Origin: Bacteroidia bacterium
Lineage (GTDB): Bacteria; Bacteroidota; Bacteroidia; B-17B0; Aurantibacillaceae
Direction: 5' to 3'
DNA length: 64,000 nt
NCBI GenBank assembly: GCA_014378485.1
Contig: JACMNO010000002.1
Location: forward strand, 62,001-126,000
The position numbers and the translations under genes are program-made. Position 1 is the stretch's first letter, and the number at the start of each line of letters is the position of its first letter. This document shows, in pieces, positions 17,808 to 26,332 of the stretch. The notes below the pieces were generated by a model. The model worked only from the letters and a program-made list of their open reading frames with translations. It was not told where the DNA came from and did no database searches.

Positions 17808-18558
17808 TTATTCAATTCCATGAGTAACGTATGTTTGTTTATAAATAACACCTTTTAAAATTCGGGATTCAACAGGTGTGGGCAATCCTGACGGATAAGT
17901 AGTAATTATCTGAGAATACAAATCTTTAATTTCTCTGTATACAAGGCCAACATTTTTCGCATGTTTTTCAATAAAATATTGCCTGTGTATCGCGTTTTTA
18001 CTTTTATCATCCTTTTGTTCAACAAATAAAACATTCTCAAATGTTGTTCCATTGATACTTTCTTTTTTGTCAACATATTTATAACTATACTCCCACTCTT
18101 CCATGGTATTATGGGCATTTCCATTCCAGGTAGCATCAGTTTTAACAGGAAAAATAAGTTTGGTAAACCTTACATCTTCTTCCACTACTTCAAATGCAGT
18201 ATTTGTTTTAATACAATTCCAAACATCTTTATGGGTCCAAGGAATATTATCATAGCTCTTAGCAGGATCATATTTCTTAATATAACGTACTAATTTGACA
18301 GCTTTTCTTTCTTGGTTATCAATAAAATTTTCCTCCAGTTTTTCTTTAACCCGGTATTTGTAATAAGTTGTATCCTTATTGTTATCATCATACACGGTTG
18401 AATCAACATCATAAACAATATATTTACCAATTGTAAGTGGCGCATAATCATAACCAACATCAGGCGGATTCTCTACCTTTTTTTTGCAGGAAGCAGCAAC
18501 AAGAAGTGCTAAAAAAACAACTATATATTTAAAATTAATGATATTTAAAATTACTCAT
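17808..18558 (-). pseudogene. Lipoprotein gene with its start put out of frame by a 16-bp duplication
   Basis: The open frame codes for a lipoprotein of about 245 residues: FKYIVVFLALLVAASCKKK is a clear lipobox signal, followed by VENPPDVGYDYAPLTIG and IVYDVDSTVYDD. But no ATG, GTG or TTG starts that frame upstream of the signal. The ATG at 18558 reads only MSNFKYH then TAA. If one copy of the 16-bp direct repeat (18525-18540) is removed, the same ATG gives MSNFKYIVVFLALLVAASCK in frame. So the gene is either newly inactivated, phase-variable, or starts at an unusual codon; the nearest standard in-frame start, GTG at 18395, would lose the signal. It precedes the S8 protease by one base, as an operon. 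Function unknown. Confidence 0.75.
18525..18553. repeat. 13-bp direct repeat, 16-bp period, over a lipoprotein start
   Basis: ATATTTAAAATTA occurs at 18525-18537 and again at 18541-18553, separated by ATG. The arrangement is what a 16-bp tandem duplication would leave. It overlaps the first codons of the lipoprotein gene on the minus strand. Confidence 0.85.
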
Positions 18559-18615
18559 AAATTATAGTATATACAATATAAAAATAAGCTTAAATTCGTC
18601 CTAAATTCAATACAC

Positions 18616-19773
18616 ATGACAGATTTTTCTAAACATAAATTCGGTACTAAAGCCATCCATGCGGGTGCAGAGCCCGACCCATCAACAGGTGCAATCATGA
18701 CGCCTATTTTCCAGACCTCAACTTATGTTCAGGAGGCACCGGGAAAAAATAAAGGATTTGGTTATGCCCGCGGCAAAAACCCGACAAGAGAAGCCCTTCA
18801 AAAAAACATTGCAGCGCTCGAAAATGGCAAACATTGTATTTGTTTCAGCAGTGGCATGGCAGCAACGGATGCAGTAATTCGAATGCTGCGACCGGGTGAT
18901 GAAGTGATCACAGGGGATGATTTGTATGGAGGTTCATACCGTATGTTTACGAAGATTTATGAAAACTATGGTATTAAGTTCCATTTTATTAATTTAACAG
19001 ATGCAAATAATATTAAAAAACATATTAATGCTAATACCAAATTAATTTGGGCGGAAACGCCAACTAATCCAACTATGCAGATCATTGACATTGCTGCTTG
19101 TTCTGCAATTGCCAAAGCCAATAATATTTTACTAGCGGTAGATAATACCTTTGCTTCTCCTTATTTACAAAATCCTTTGGCATTAGGCGCGGATATCGTG
19201 ATGCACTCTGTGACCAAATATTTAGGAGGGCACAGCGATGTGATCATGGGTGCTTTAGTGGTGAACGAAGATAAATTACATGAACAATTATATTTCATAC
19301 TGAATAGCTGTGGGGCCAATCCCGGTCCTATGGATTGCTTTTTGGTAATGCGCGGTATTAAGACTTTGCATTTACGCATGGAGCGTCATTGCTTTAATGG
19401 TCGTAAAATAGCTGAATACTTAAAAACACATCCACGTATTGAAAAGATTTACTGGCCGGGCTTTACAGATCATCCAAACCATGAAATCGCAAAAAAACAA
19501 ATGCGTGATTTCGGGGGCATGATTTCTATAGTTTTAAAAGGAGCTTCATTAGAAGATACTTTTAAAATTGCATCTTCTTTTACGGTATTCTCTTTAGCTG
19601 AATCTTTAGGTGGTGTAGAATCATTGATCAATCACCCGGTAACCATGACTCATGCTTCAATACCCAAAGCGGAACGCGATAAAGCGGGAGTAGTAGATAA
19701 TTTATTACGTTTAAGTGTTGGTGTGGAAGACGTTGAAGATCTGATTGAAGATTTAAAACAAGCACTGGCTTAA
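18616..19773 (+). CDS. Cystathionine gamma-synthase / gamma-lyase family PLP enzyme
   Basis: 385 residues of the Cys/Met-metabolism PLP family (fold I). The PLP lysine is Lys201 in HSVTKYLGGHSD. Other marks are KFGTKAIHAGAEPDPSTGAI at the N-terminus, YARGKNPTREALQ, AETPTNPTMQIID, AVDNTFASPYLQNP, and ESLGGVESLINHP near the end. In Bacteroidota this subgroup is usually annotated as cystathionine gamma-synthase, but gamma- and beta-lyases share these motifs, so synthase (methionine synthesis) versus lyase (cysteine synthesis or sulfur release) is not settled. No other sulfur gene is adjacent. Confidence 0.88.
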   Translation: MTDFSKHKFGTKAIHAGAEPDPSTGAIMTPIFQTSTYVQEAPGKNKGFGYARGKNPTREALQKNIAALENGKHCICFSSGMAATDAVIRMLRPGDEVITGDDLYGGSYRMFTKIYENYGIKFHFINLTDANNIKKHINANTKLIWAETPTNPTMQIIDIAACSAIAKANNILLAVDNTFASPYLQNPLALGADIVMHSVTKYLGGHSDVIMGALVVNEDKLHEQLYFILNSCGANPGPMDCFLVMRGIKTLHLRMERHCFNGRKIAEYLKTHPRIEKIYWPGFTDHPNHEIAKKQMRDFGGMISIVLKGASLEDTFKIASSFTVFSLAESLGGVESLINHPVTMTHASIPKAERDKAGVVDNLLRLSVGVEDVEDLIEDLKQALA

Positions 19774-19843
19774 AAACTCATATTGGCATCTCATATGAAA
19801 TGCTAAAACAAGTTGAGCATAACTAATTCTAAATAGATCAGAT

Positions 19844-20662
19844 ATGAACTTCTTTACTGATTTTTTTAAAGGCATTGCTAATTGTTTTAAAGGGTTTAGC
19901 TTGCTTTTTGAAAAGGGTTTATGGTATTATTTATTGTACCCTATAATTTTGTGGGTGATAATGTGGTTTGGAACTATTTGGTTGTTTTCAAAATTAGCAG
20001 TTCAAATTTCAGAATATATAAACCAACAACTAAATTTTCAGGACATCCCTGATTCCGGTGCGCTATTATCTTTTATCAAACCACTGTTGACTGGCTATTT
20101 CAGTGTGATCATAGCATGGATCCTGAAGCTCATCTTTTGGTTTGTATCAAGTACATTTACAAAGTACATGGTTCTGATATTCCTCTCTCCCATGTTCGCT
20201 TTATTATCGGAATCAGTTGACGAAAAAACCACGGGAAATAAATATCCTTTAAATATTACTCAATTATTGAAAGACATCGGCCGCGGTATTTTGATCAGCC
20301 TTCGCAATATGCTATTTGAATATTTAATCATTGCCATTTGTTTTATCCTTACTCTTTTATTTGCACCACTTATTTTTATCACTGGTCCTGTATTACTAAT
20401 CACATCATGGTATTTTATTGGTTTTACCATGCTGGATTATAACTTTGAACGACATAAAATGAATATTTCTCAAAGTGTCAGATTTGTTCGCAACCATAAA
20501 GGCTTGGCCTGTGGCATAGGTTTAGTGTACACGTTTTTTATGATGCTGCCATTATTTTTAGGAATTATGTTTGCTCCGCTGTTGGCTGTTGTGGGCGCAA
20601 CGATTAGTTTTTTAGAATTGAAAAACATTCGAAATACAAAAACAAACCAAATAGCATCATAG
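19844..20662 (+). CDS. EI24 domain membrane protein
   Basis: 272 residues. The start FFKGIANCFKGFSLLFEKGL and four to six hydrophobic segments (including YYLLYPIILWVIMWFG, YFSVIIAWILKLIFWFV and LIIAICFILTLLFAPLIFI) follow the EI24/CysZ-like pattern, as does the late LACGIGLVYTFFMMLPLF region. E. coli CysZ of this superfamily moves sulfate, and the sulfur-metabolism gene directly upstream is suggestive. The homology does not settle the substrate. Confidence 0.8.
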   Translation: MNFFTDFFKGIANCFKGFSLLFEKGLWYYLLYPIILWVIMWFGTIWLFSKLAVQISEYINQQLNFQDIPDSGALLSFIKPLLTGYFSVIIAWILKLIFWFVSSTFTKYMVLIFLSPMFALLSESVDEKTTGNKYPLNITQLLKDIGRGILISLRNMLFEYLIIAICFILTLLFAPLIFITGPVLLITSWYFIGFTMLDYNFERHKMNISQSVRFVRNHKGLACGIGLVYTFFMMLPLFLGIMFAPLLAVVGATISFLELKNIRNTKTNQIAS

Positions 20663-20817
20663 AATATATTGTTGAAAAAGAAGAGGGAGAAAACTTTGTT
20701 TTTACACACCTTCTCGCTTTTAAACGAAGCTTAATCAATATTAATCTTCAAACCAATACTAACATATGCTTCTATGTGGTTTAAATTTAACATTTTGCTT
20801 ATCTTTCCAAACTATAA

Positions 20818-21552
20818 ATGAAACATTCTGTATCCATAGTTAATTATTATAATACCACTCCTTTTCTTTACGGGATCAATCATTCTGATTTCAAATCACA
20901 GATAAACCTGGAGTTGGATATCCCCAGCGTTTGCGCACAAAAATTAAAAAACAATCAGGTTGAAATTGGCTTGGTACCGGTTGCTATTTTACCTGAACTC
21001 GAATCCTATCATATCATTACAGATTATTGCATTGGGGCTTTTGGTAAAGTGGACAGTGTAAAGCTCTTCTCAGAAAAACCCCTGGATGAATTAACTCATG
21101 TGTTATTAGACTACCAGTCTAAAACATCTGTAACATTAGTTCAGGTTTTGAATAAACATTTTTGGAAAAAGAATATTCAATTTATTGATGCCAAAGAAGG
21201 TTTTGAAAAACAGATCAGCGGCACAACCGGTGCGGTAATCATCGGCGACCGTACTTTTGGTTTAAATGAACATCCATACCAATATGATCTCTCTGAAGAA
21301 TGGCAAAAATTTACAGGCCTACCTTTTGTATTTGCCTGTTGGGTAAGTAATATCAAGTTAGAGGAACCTTTTGTAGAAGAATTTAATAAAGCCCTGGCTT
21401 ATGGGGTTAATCACATTGAAGAAGCTATTGTCGAAAAACCAAATCATACCAAAGGGTTTGATGCTTATGATTATTTAAAAAATAAAATTTCTTATAACCT
21501 TGATGCTGATAAGAGAAAAGCTTTGGTTAAGTTTTTGGAGTTGATGAAGTAA
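20818..21552 (+). CDS. mqnA: Chorismate dehydratase of the futalosine menaquinone pathway
   Basis: 244 residues. MqnA converts chorismate to 3-enolpyruvylbenzoate, the first step of the futalosine route. The sequence has a periplasmic-binding-protein-like fold: VSIVNYYNTTPFLYGI at the N-terminus, DIPSVCAQKLKNNQVEIGLV, VPVAILPEL, LDYQSKTSVTLVQVL, AVIIGDRTFGL and LPFVFACWVSN are all typical of MqnA. No signal peptide, as expected for a cytosolic enzyme. No other mqn gene is in the window. Confidence 0.9.
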   Translation: MKHSVSIVNYYNTTPFLYGINHSDFKSQINLELDIPSVCAQKLKNNQVEIGLVPVAILPELESYHIITDYCIGAFGKVDSVKLFSEKPLDELTHVLLDYQSKTSVTLVQVLNKHFWKKNIQFIDAKEGFEKQISGTTGAVIIGDRTFGLNEHPYQYDLSEEWQKFTGLPFVFACWVSNIKLEEPFVEEFNKALAYGVNHIEEAIVEKPNHTKGFDAYDYLKNKISYNLDADKRKALVKFLELMK

Positions 21553-21657
21553 CAATTTTTCAATTGGAATTTTGCAACAACTTTCGGCAGAATTCCTCTT
21601 CTTTTTTCACTTTTTTTCTTCTTTAAAATTCCTATATTTAAAGGTTATTATTTCACT

Positions 21658-24600
21658 ATGAAGAAACAAATTCTACTCCTTATTTTGAGCATCATTTCAG
21701 TATCTGAATTAACTTCTCAAAACGAATATATTGATTACCGTTCCCAAACTAACCCACTCTACTGGAAAAATCGCAAACCCTTTGCCGATTACTGGCAGCA
21801 GGATGTGCATTACACTATCAAAGCCACTCTGAATGATACAGCGGATGTGATTACCGGGCATGAAGAGTTAACGTATTGGAATAATTCGCCAAAGGAATTA
21901 TATTTTGTGTACTTCCATTTATACAATAATGCGCAAACAAAAGACTCTTATCTCGCTGACTTATACAAGAATAACAATTACCATTTAAAGTTCAACAAGT
22001 ACCGTAAAGAGGGAAAAGGAACTGAAGTCCTAAATATCAAAAGCGGTAACACAGAACTTAAAACAGAACTGGATAATACCGTTATGAAAGTATATTTGGA
22101 ACGTCCATTAAAACCGGGCGAATCAATCACATTTGATATTGATTTTAAAACCTATTATGCTAAAGAGGTGATCCGCAACCGGATGAAGCTCTTCAATGCT
22201 TTTGGGAATAAACATTTTGATGTCACACATTGGTACCCCCGTATTTCAGTGTATGACCGTAAACAAGGCTGGGACACAGACCAGCACATGGATCATGAAT
22301 TTTACGGTGACTTCGGTTCTTTTTATGTAGAGTTTACCTTACCAAACAATTATGTATTAGATGCAACAGGTGTCCTGCAAAATGAGAAAGAAGTATTGCC
22401 TGATACCCTTCGTCAAAAACTGGACATTGCTAACTTTGCCAAAAAGCCATGGAACTCGCCTCCAAGCACAATTATTGAAAGAGATGGCACCACTAAAACT
22501 TGGAAGTTCTCTGCACTTAATGTTCATGACTTTGCCTTAACAGCTGATCCAACTTATCGAATTGGTGAATACATGTGGCAAGGCATTAAGTGTGTGGCTT
22601 TGGTTCAGGAACCACATGCAGCAGGATGGCAAACATGTCCGCAATACATTGCCAAAGTTTTGGATGTAAATACTTACAACATCGGTCCTTATCATTACCC
22701 GAAAATGATTTGTGCCGATGCGCAGGATGGTGTGGAATATCCCATGCTTACTCTTGATGGTGGTTATGATCCAAACTACAGGGATTTATTGGTGCATGAA
22801 ATGACACACAACTGGTTCTTTGGAATGGTTGGTAATAATGAAACGTATCGGGCATTTTTAGATGAAGGTTTCACACAATTTTATACCGCTGATACTTACC
22901 AGTTTATTGACGGCCCAAATAAAATTGAGCAACAATCAAAAAGCAAATATGTTCGTCGGTTTACAGAACAAAATAGGATCCTTGATGACCAGATCTATAA
23001 CGGTTATATGAATGCCGTTACTGTTCGTGGTGAAGAAGTAACCTTGAACACACACAGCGATGATTATAACGGAGGCATTCGTCACGGTGGCGGCTACGGG
23101 GCAGTGTACACTAAAACAGCAGCCATGTTAAAAAATATGGAATATGTATTAGGGCGTTCCTTATTTGACAAATGCATGCAGCATTATTTCAATCAGTGGA
23201 AATTTGCTCACCCTTATCCGGAAGATTTCAGAAATTCAATCATACAATACAGCGGTGTTGACCTTAACTGGTTTTTTGACCAATGGTTGGAGACTACTAA
23301 AAAAATTGATTATAAAATCGGACGGGTTAAACGCGGAAAACAAAAAGGAGAGTACCTTATCAAATTTAAGCGCAAAGGCGAAATGCAAATGCCAATAGAT
23401 TTTGCAGTGATTGATAAAAATGATTCAGCTTACCTGTATCACATTCCAAATACCTGGTTCGAGAAACCGGTAAAATCAAATGTATTGCCTCGTTGGATTG
23501 GTTGGGGAAAAGTAAAACCAACTTATATTGCTAAAGTTCAACTTAGTGCTAAACTAAAAAATGTAATCATTGATCCTTCAAGACGTTTAGCGGATGTTGA
23601 TATGATGAACAACGTGAAACACCATCGGGTGAATGTTACATTCGATTCTAAAATCTACAATCCATTAGACTGGAAACATTATGAAATAAAAGCGCGTCCG
23701 AGTTTATGGTACAATGGTTATGATGGTGTGAAAATCGGGGCTCATTTAAACGGTGGTTACATGAATACTAAACACGTATTTGATGTGACAACCTGGTTCA
23801 GTTCGGGATTAGGACAGGCTTACTTGGATAGTACAGATAAGATTAACAATTACAATATCATTTCCTTTTTATTGAATTATAAAACTTCAACAGCTAAGTT
23901 CATAAAAAAGTCAAACGTGTATATGACTTTAAAATCATTGGATGGTTTGGAAAGCGGATTGATTGGCTTTGAGAAAAAAAGTAACAACGATAAGAACCGG
24001 ATTTATATTCAGTACAAAGCCATGGTCAGGGATATGCCAAATGATGTGGTTTATCTGATCAACCGCAGTGAATGGCAAATTCAAAAAATGAACAGCTATT
24101 TAAATGCAGGCATTGATCATAACTACAATTATAACAGGGGAATCGGGAGCATGAACCTAAACATGAGGGCAAGTGCTTTAACCAGGGATTATGATTATTC
24201 CAATATGCAATACACTGCCATTAATAAAAATGACCTTGGGAAAATTAACATTAACACACGCGTATTTGCACAATTAGGCTTCGGAACTAAACTAGCAGAT
24301 GAGTCAATGTTATTTGCCGCAGGATCCAACCCGGAAGATCTGATGGAAAATAAATATACACGTTCCATGGGCTTTATTCCGCCGGAGTGGGGAGAATATG
24401 GTGCTATGACCAATCATTTTACATCAGGTGGTGGATTAAATCTGAGAGGCTATTCGGGATATGTTTTAGCGGCAACAGATGGAAATGGTATTATTGTAAA
24501 TAATTACAAAGGAACAACCGGCGCATCTGCCAGTGCTGAAATTGAATTCGGTGAAGTATTCAGTTTTATGAATATCAAAAAATTTAATAATACCATTAAG

Positions 24601-24852
24601 ATCAATCCCTACCTGTTTGGTGATGCCGGAACGATTAATACTAACTTACCTACAAAAGCAACAGTCATGTCAGATCTGATTGCTGATGCAGGTGTAGGTG
24701 TGGCTGTAAGTATTCAAAAATGGGGTCCTTTATATGGATTAAAACCTCTGACCATTAGATTTGACATGCCACTATTTATAAACCGTTTACCATTTGCAGA
24801 GAAAGATTATTTTCAATTTCGCTGGATGGTTGGTATAAACAGAGCCTTTTAG
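21658..24852 (+). CDS. M1-family aminopeptidase with C-terminal outer-membrane barrel
   Basis: 1064 residues, much longer than a plain M1 peptidase. A signal peptide (KKQILLLILSIISVSELTSQ) is followed by an M1 N-terminal beta domain and the gluzincin catalytic domain. Zinc ligands are His380 and His384 (HEMTHNWF) and Glu403 (FLDEGFTQF), with the 18-residue spacing typical of M1. Residues about 690-1064 are glycine/aromatic-rich alternating strands containing GGGLNLRGYSG, like the LRGF segment of BamA/Omp85-type barrels, and the protein ends in Phe. This suggests an outer-membrane-anchored aminopeptidase. It is 4 bases from the next gene, in a three-gene run. Confidence 0.9.
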   Translation: MKKQILLLILSIISVSELTSQNEYIDYRSQTNPLYWKNRKPFADYWQQDVHYTIKATLNDTADVITGHEELTYWNNSPKELYFVYFHLYNNAQTKDSYLADLYKNNNYHLKFNKYRKEGKGTEVLNIKSGNTELKTELDNTVMKVYLERPLKPGESITFDIDFKTYYAKEVIRNRMKLFNAFGNKHFDVTHWYPRISVYDRKQGWDTDQHMDHEFYGDFGSFYVEFTLPNNYVLDATGVLQNEKEVLPDTLRQKLDIANFAKKPWNSPPSTIIERDGTTKTWKFSALNVHDFALTADPTYRIGEYMWQGIKCVALVQEPHAAGWQTCPQYIAKVLDVNTYNIGPYHYPKMICADAQDGVEYPMLTLDGGYDPNYRDLLVHEMTHNWFFGMVGNNETYRAFLDEGFTQFYTADTYQFIDGPNKIEQQSKSKYVRRFTEQNRILDDQIYNGYMNAVTVRGEEVTLNTHSDDYNGGIRHGGGYGAVYTKTAAMLKNMEYVLGRSLFDKCMQHYFNQWKFAHPYPEDFRNSIIQYSGVDLNWFFDQWLETTKKIDYKIGRVKRGKQKGEYLIKFKRKGEMQMPIDFAVIDKNDSAYLYHIPNTWFEKPVKSNVLPRWIGWGKVKPTYIAKVQLSAKLKNVIIDPSRRLADVDMMNNVKHHRVNVTFDSKIYNPLDWKHYEIKARPSLWYNGYDGVKIGAHLNGGYMNTKHVFDVTTWFSSGLGQAYLDSTDKINNYNIISFLLNYKTSTAKFIKKSNVYMTLKSLDGLESGLIGFEKKSNNDKNRIYIQYKAMVRDMPNDVVYLINRSEWQIQKMNSYLNAGIDHNYNYNRGIGSMNLNMRASALTRDYDYSNMQYTAINKNDLGKININTRVFAQLGFGTKLADESMLFAAGSNPEDLMENKYTRSMGFIPPEWGEYGAMTNHFTSGGGLNLRGYSGYVLAATDGNGIIVNNYKGTTGASASAEIEFGEVFSFMNIKKFNNTIKINPYLFGDAGTINTNLPTKATVMSDLIADAGVGVAVSIQKWGPLYGLKPLTIRFDMPLFINRLPFAEKDYFQFRWMVGINRAF

Positions 24853-24856
24853 AATT

Positions 24857-26332
24857 ATGGAACATTACGATTTAATTGTTATTGGCGGTGGGCCTAGCGG
24901 ATATGCCGGAGTAATGCGTGCACTAGATTTTAAGAAAAAAGTTTTGTTAATTGAGAAAACACGGATTGGTGGTGCAGGAGTTTATGACGGTGTACTAACC
25001 TCTAAAACGATGTGGGAATATTGCCGGAAAGTTTCATCAATCAGAGAAATGATCCCAAATTACAAGGCGGATTATCACGACATGGAAAACACTATCAAAG
25101 AAGCTGTGTTTGAACGTAAGACGCAAATGACCGTGCACTTAAATTTATTACAAAAACAATTACCTGATTTAGTTTGTTACGAAAAAGGATACGCAACTTT
25201 TATTGATAGAAATACAATCAATATAAAAAAAGAGGATGGCAGTTCAAAAGTTGTAAGTGCAGATAATATATTGATTGCTACCGGCAGCAGGCCAAGGTAT
25301 TTACCTCATATTGCAATTGATGAACAAATCATCATGACCAGTGATGGAGTAAAAAATTTAAAGGAACTGCCTGAAAGCCTTGTTGTTTTGGGTGCCGGAG
25401 TAATTGGTTGTGAATATGCTACTATATTTTCAAACTTAGGAAAAACCAAAGTGTATTTGATTGATAAGGCTGATCGTATTTTACCTTTCGAGGATCTTGA
25501 TATTTCTGAATTAATCAGTGAAAGTCTTGAAAAACATGGGGCAACAATTCATCATGGTTCTTCTTTAAAAAGAATGGAAATCATTAACGGCAAAGTAGAG
25601 TATGAATTGGAATATAAAGACGGTAGAACAGAAATTATTACTGTAGATAAAGCATTGATATCTGTAGGCCGTGTTGCCAATGTTGAGAATTTAGGGCTGG
25701 AAAAAGTGGGAGTAAAATTAAATGAAAGAGGTAGTATTGCCAACGACGATACACAAACTAACATATCAAATATTTATGTTGCCGGCGACGTAACCACAGC
25801 AATGGCACTGGTAAATGTGGGAGAAAGGGAAGCCAGGCATGCTGTTGTTCGTATGTTTGGTCCCACCATTAAACCTTTGGATTATGAAAATATTTCAACT
25901 ATTATGTTTTTAAATCCCGAAGTAGCAAGTGTGGGATTAAGCCCGCAGGATTGCGACAGAAAAGGCATACCACATAAAGTGGTGAAACTAGATTTTAGCA
26001 CTAACGCCCGGGCCATTGCCATGCGCCAAACAAATGGTTTTTTTAAGATTATTGTCACTAATGATAACGGGATGCGCATTTTAGGAATGCGTGTGGTAGG
26101 AGAACATGCCAGTTCAGCAATTCAGGCTGTTGCCTACTTAATACATACCAACCAAGGCATCCGCGAATTAGCAGATATGATGCATCCGCACCCTAGTATT
26201 ATTGAAGGTGTGCAGGAATGTTTGAGAATGCTTCTTGGAAAATCGATTTATAAGTCTTCTGTATTTAAGGATAAATTGAAATGTTACGTGTGCGAGAATA
26301 ATGTTTGTACACCTGTTGAATCATTGCTTTAG
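24857..26332 (+). CDS. Flavoprotein pyridine-nucleotide oxidoreductase, soluble transhydrogenase-like
   Basis: 491 residues of the dihydrolipoamide dehydrogenase fold: FAD-binding VIGGGPSGYAGVMRA, NAD(P)-binding VVLGAGVIGCEYATIF, IYVAGDVTTAMALVNVGERE, and a C-terminal dimerisation domain with MMHPHPSIIEGVQEC. The usual redox disulfide (GGTCLNVGCIPSK) is replaced by GGAGVYDGVLTSKTMW, with no cysteine pair. It therefore should not act as a lipoamide dehydrogenase; the nearest functional class is SthA-like NAD(P) transhydrogenase. A short Cys-containing tail (CYVCENNVCTPVESLL) is unusual. It overlaps the next gene by 32 bases. Confidence 0.85.
   Translation: MEHYDLIVIGGGPSGYAGVMRALDFKKKVLLIEKTRIGGAGVYDGVLTSKTMWEYCRKVSSIREMIPNYKADYHDMENTIKEAVFERKTQMTVHLNLLQKQLPDLVCYEKGYATFIDRNTINIKKEDGSSKVVSADNILIATGSRPRYLPHIAIDEQIIMTSDGVKNLKELPESLVVLGAGVIGCEYATIFSNLGKTKVYLIDKADRILPFEDLDISELISESLEKHGATIHHGSSLKRMEIINGKVEYELEYKDGRTEIITVDKALISVGRVANVENLGLEKVGVKLNERGSIANDDTQTNISNIYVAGDVTTAMALVNVGEREARHAVVRMFGPTIKPLDYENISTIMFLNPEVASVGLSPQDCDRKGIPHKVVKLDFSTNARAIAMRQTNGFFKIIVTNDNGMRILGMRVVGEHASSAIQAVAYLIHTNQGIRELADMMHPHPSIIEGVQECLRMLLGKSIYKSSVFKDKLKCYVCENNVCTPVESLL

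Noticed and set aside
24857..26332. Dihydrolipoamide dehydrogenase as the product
   Set aside because: The redox-active Cys pair is missing and there is no 2-oxo acid dehydrogenase gene nearby.
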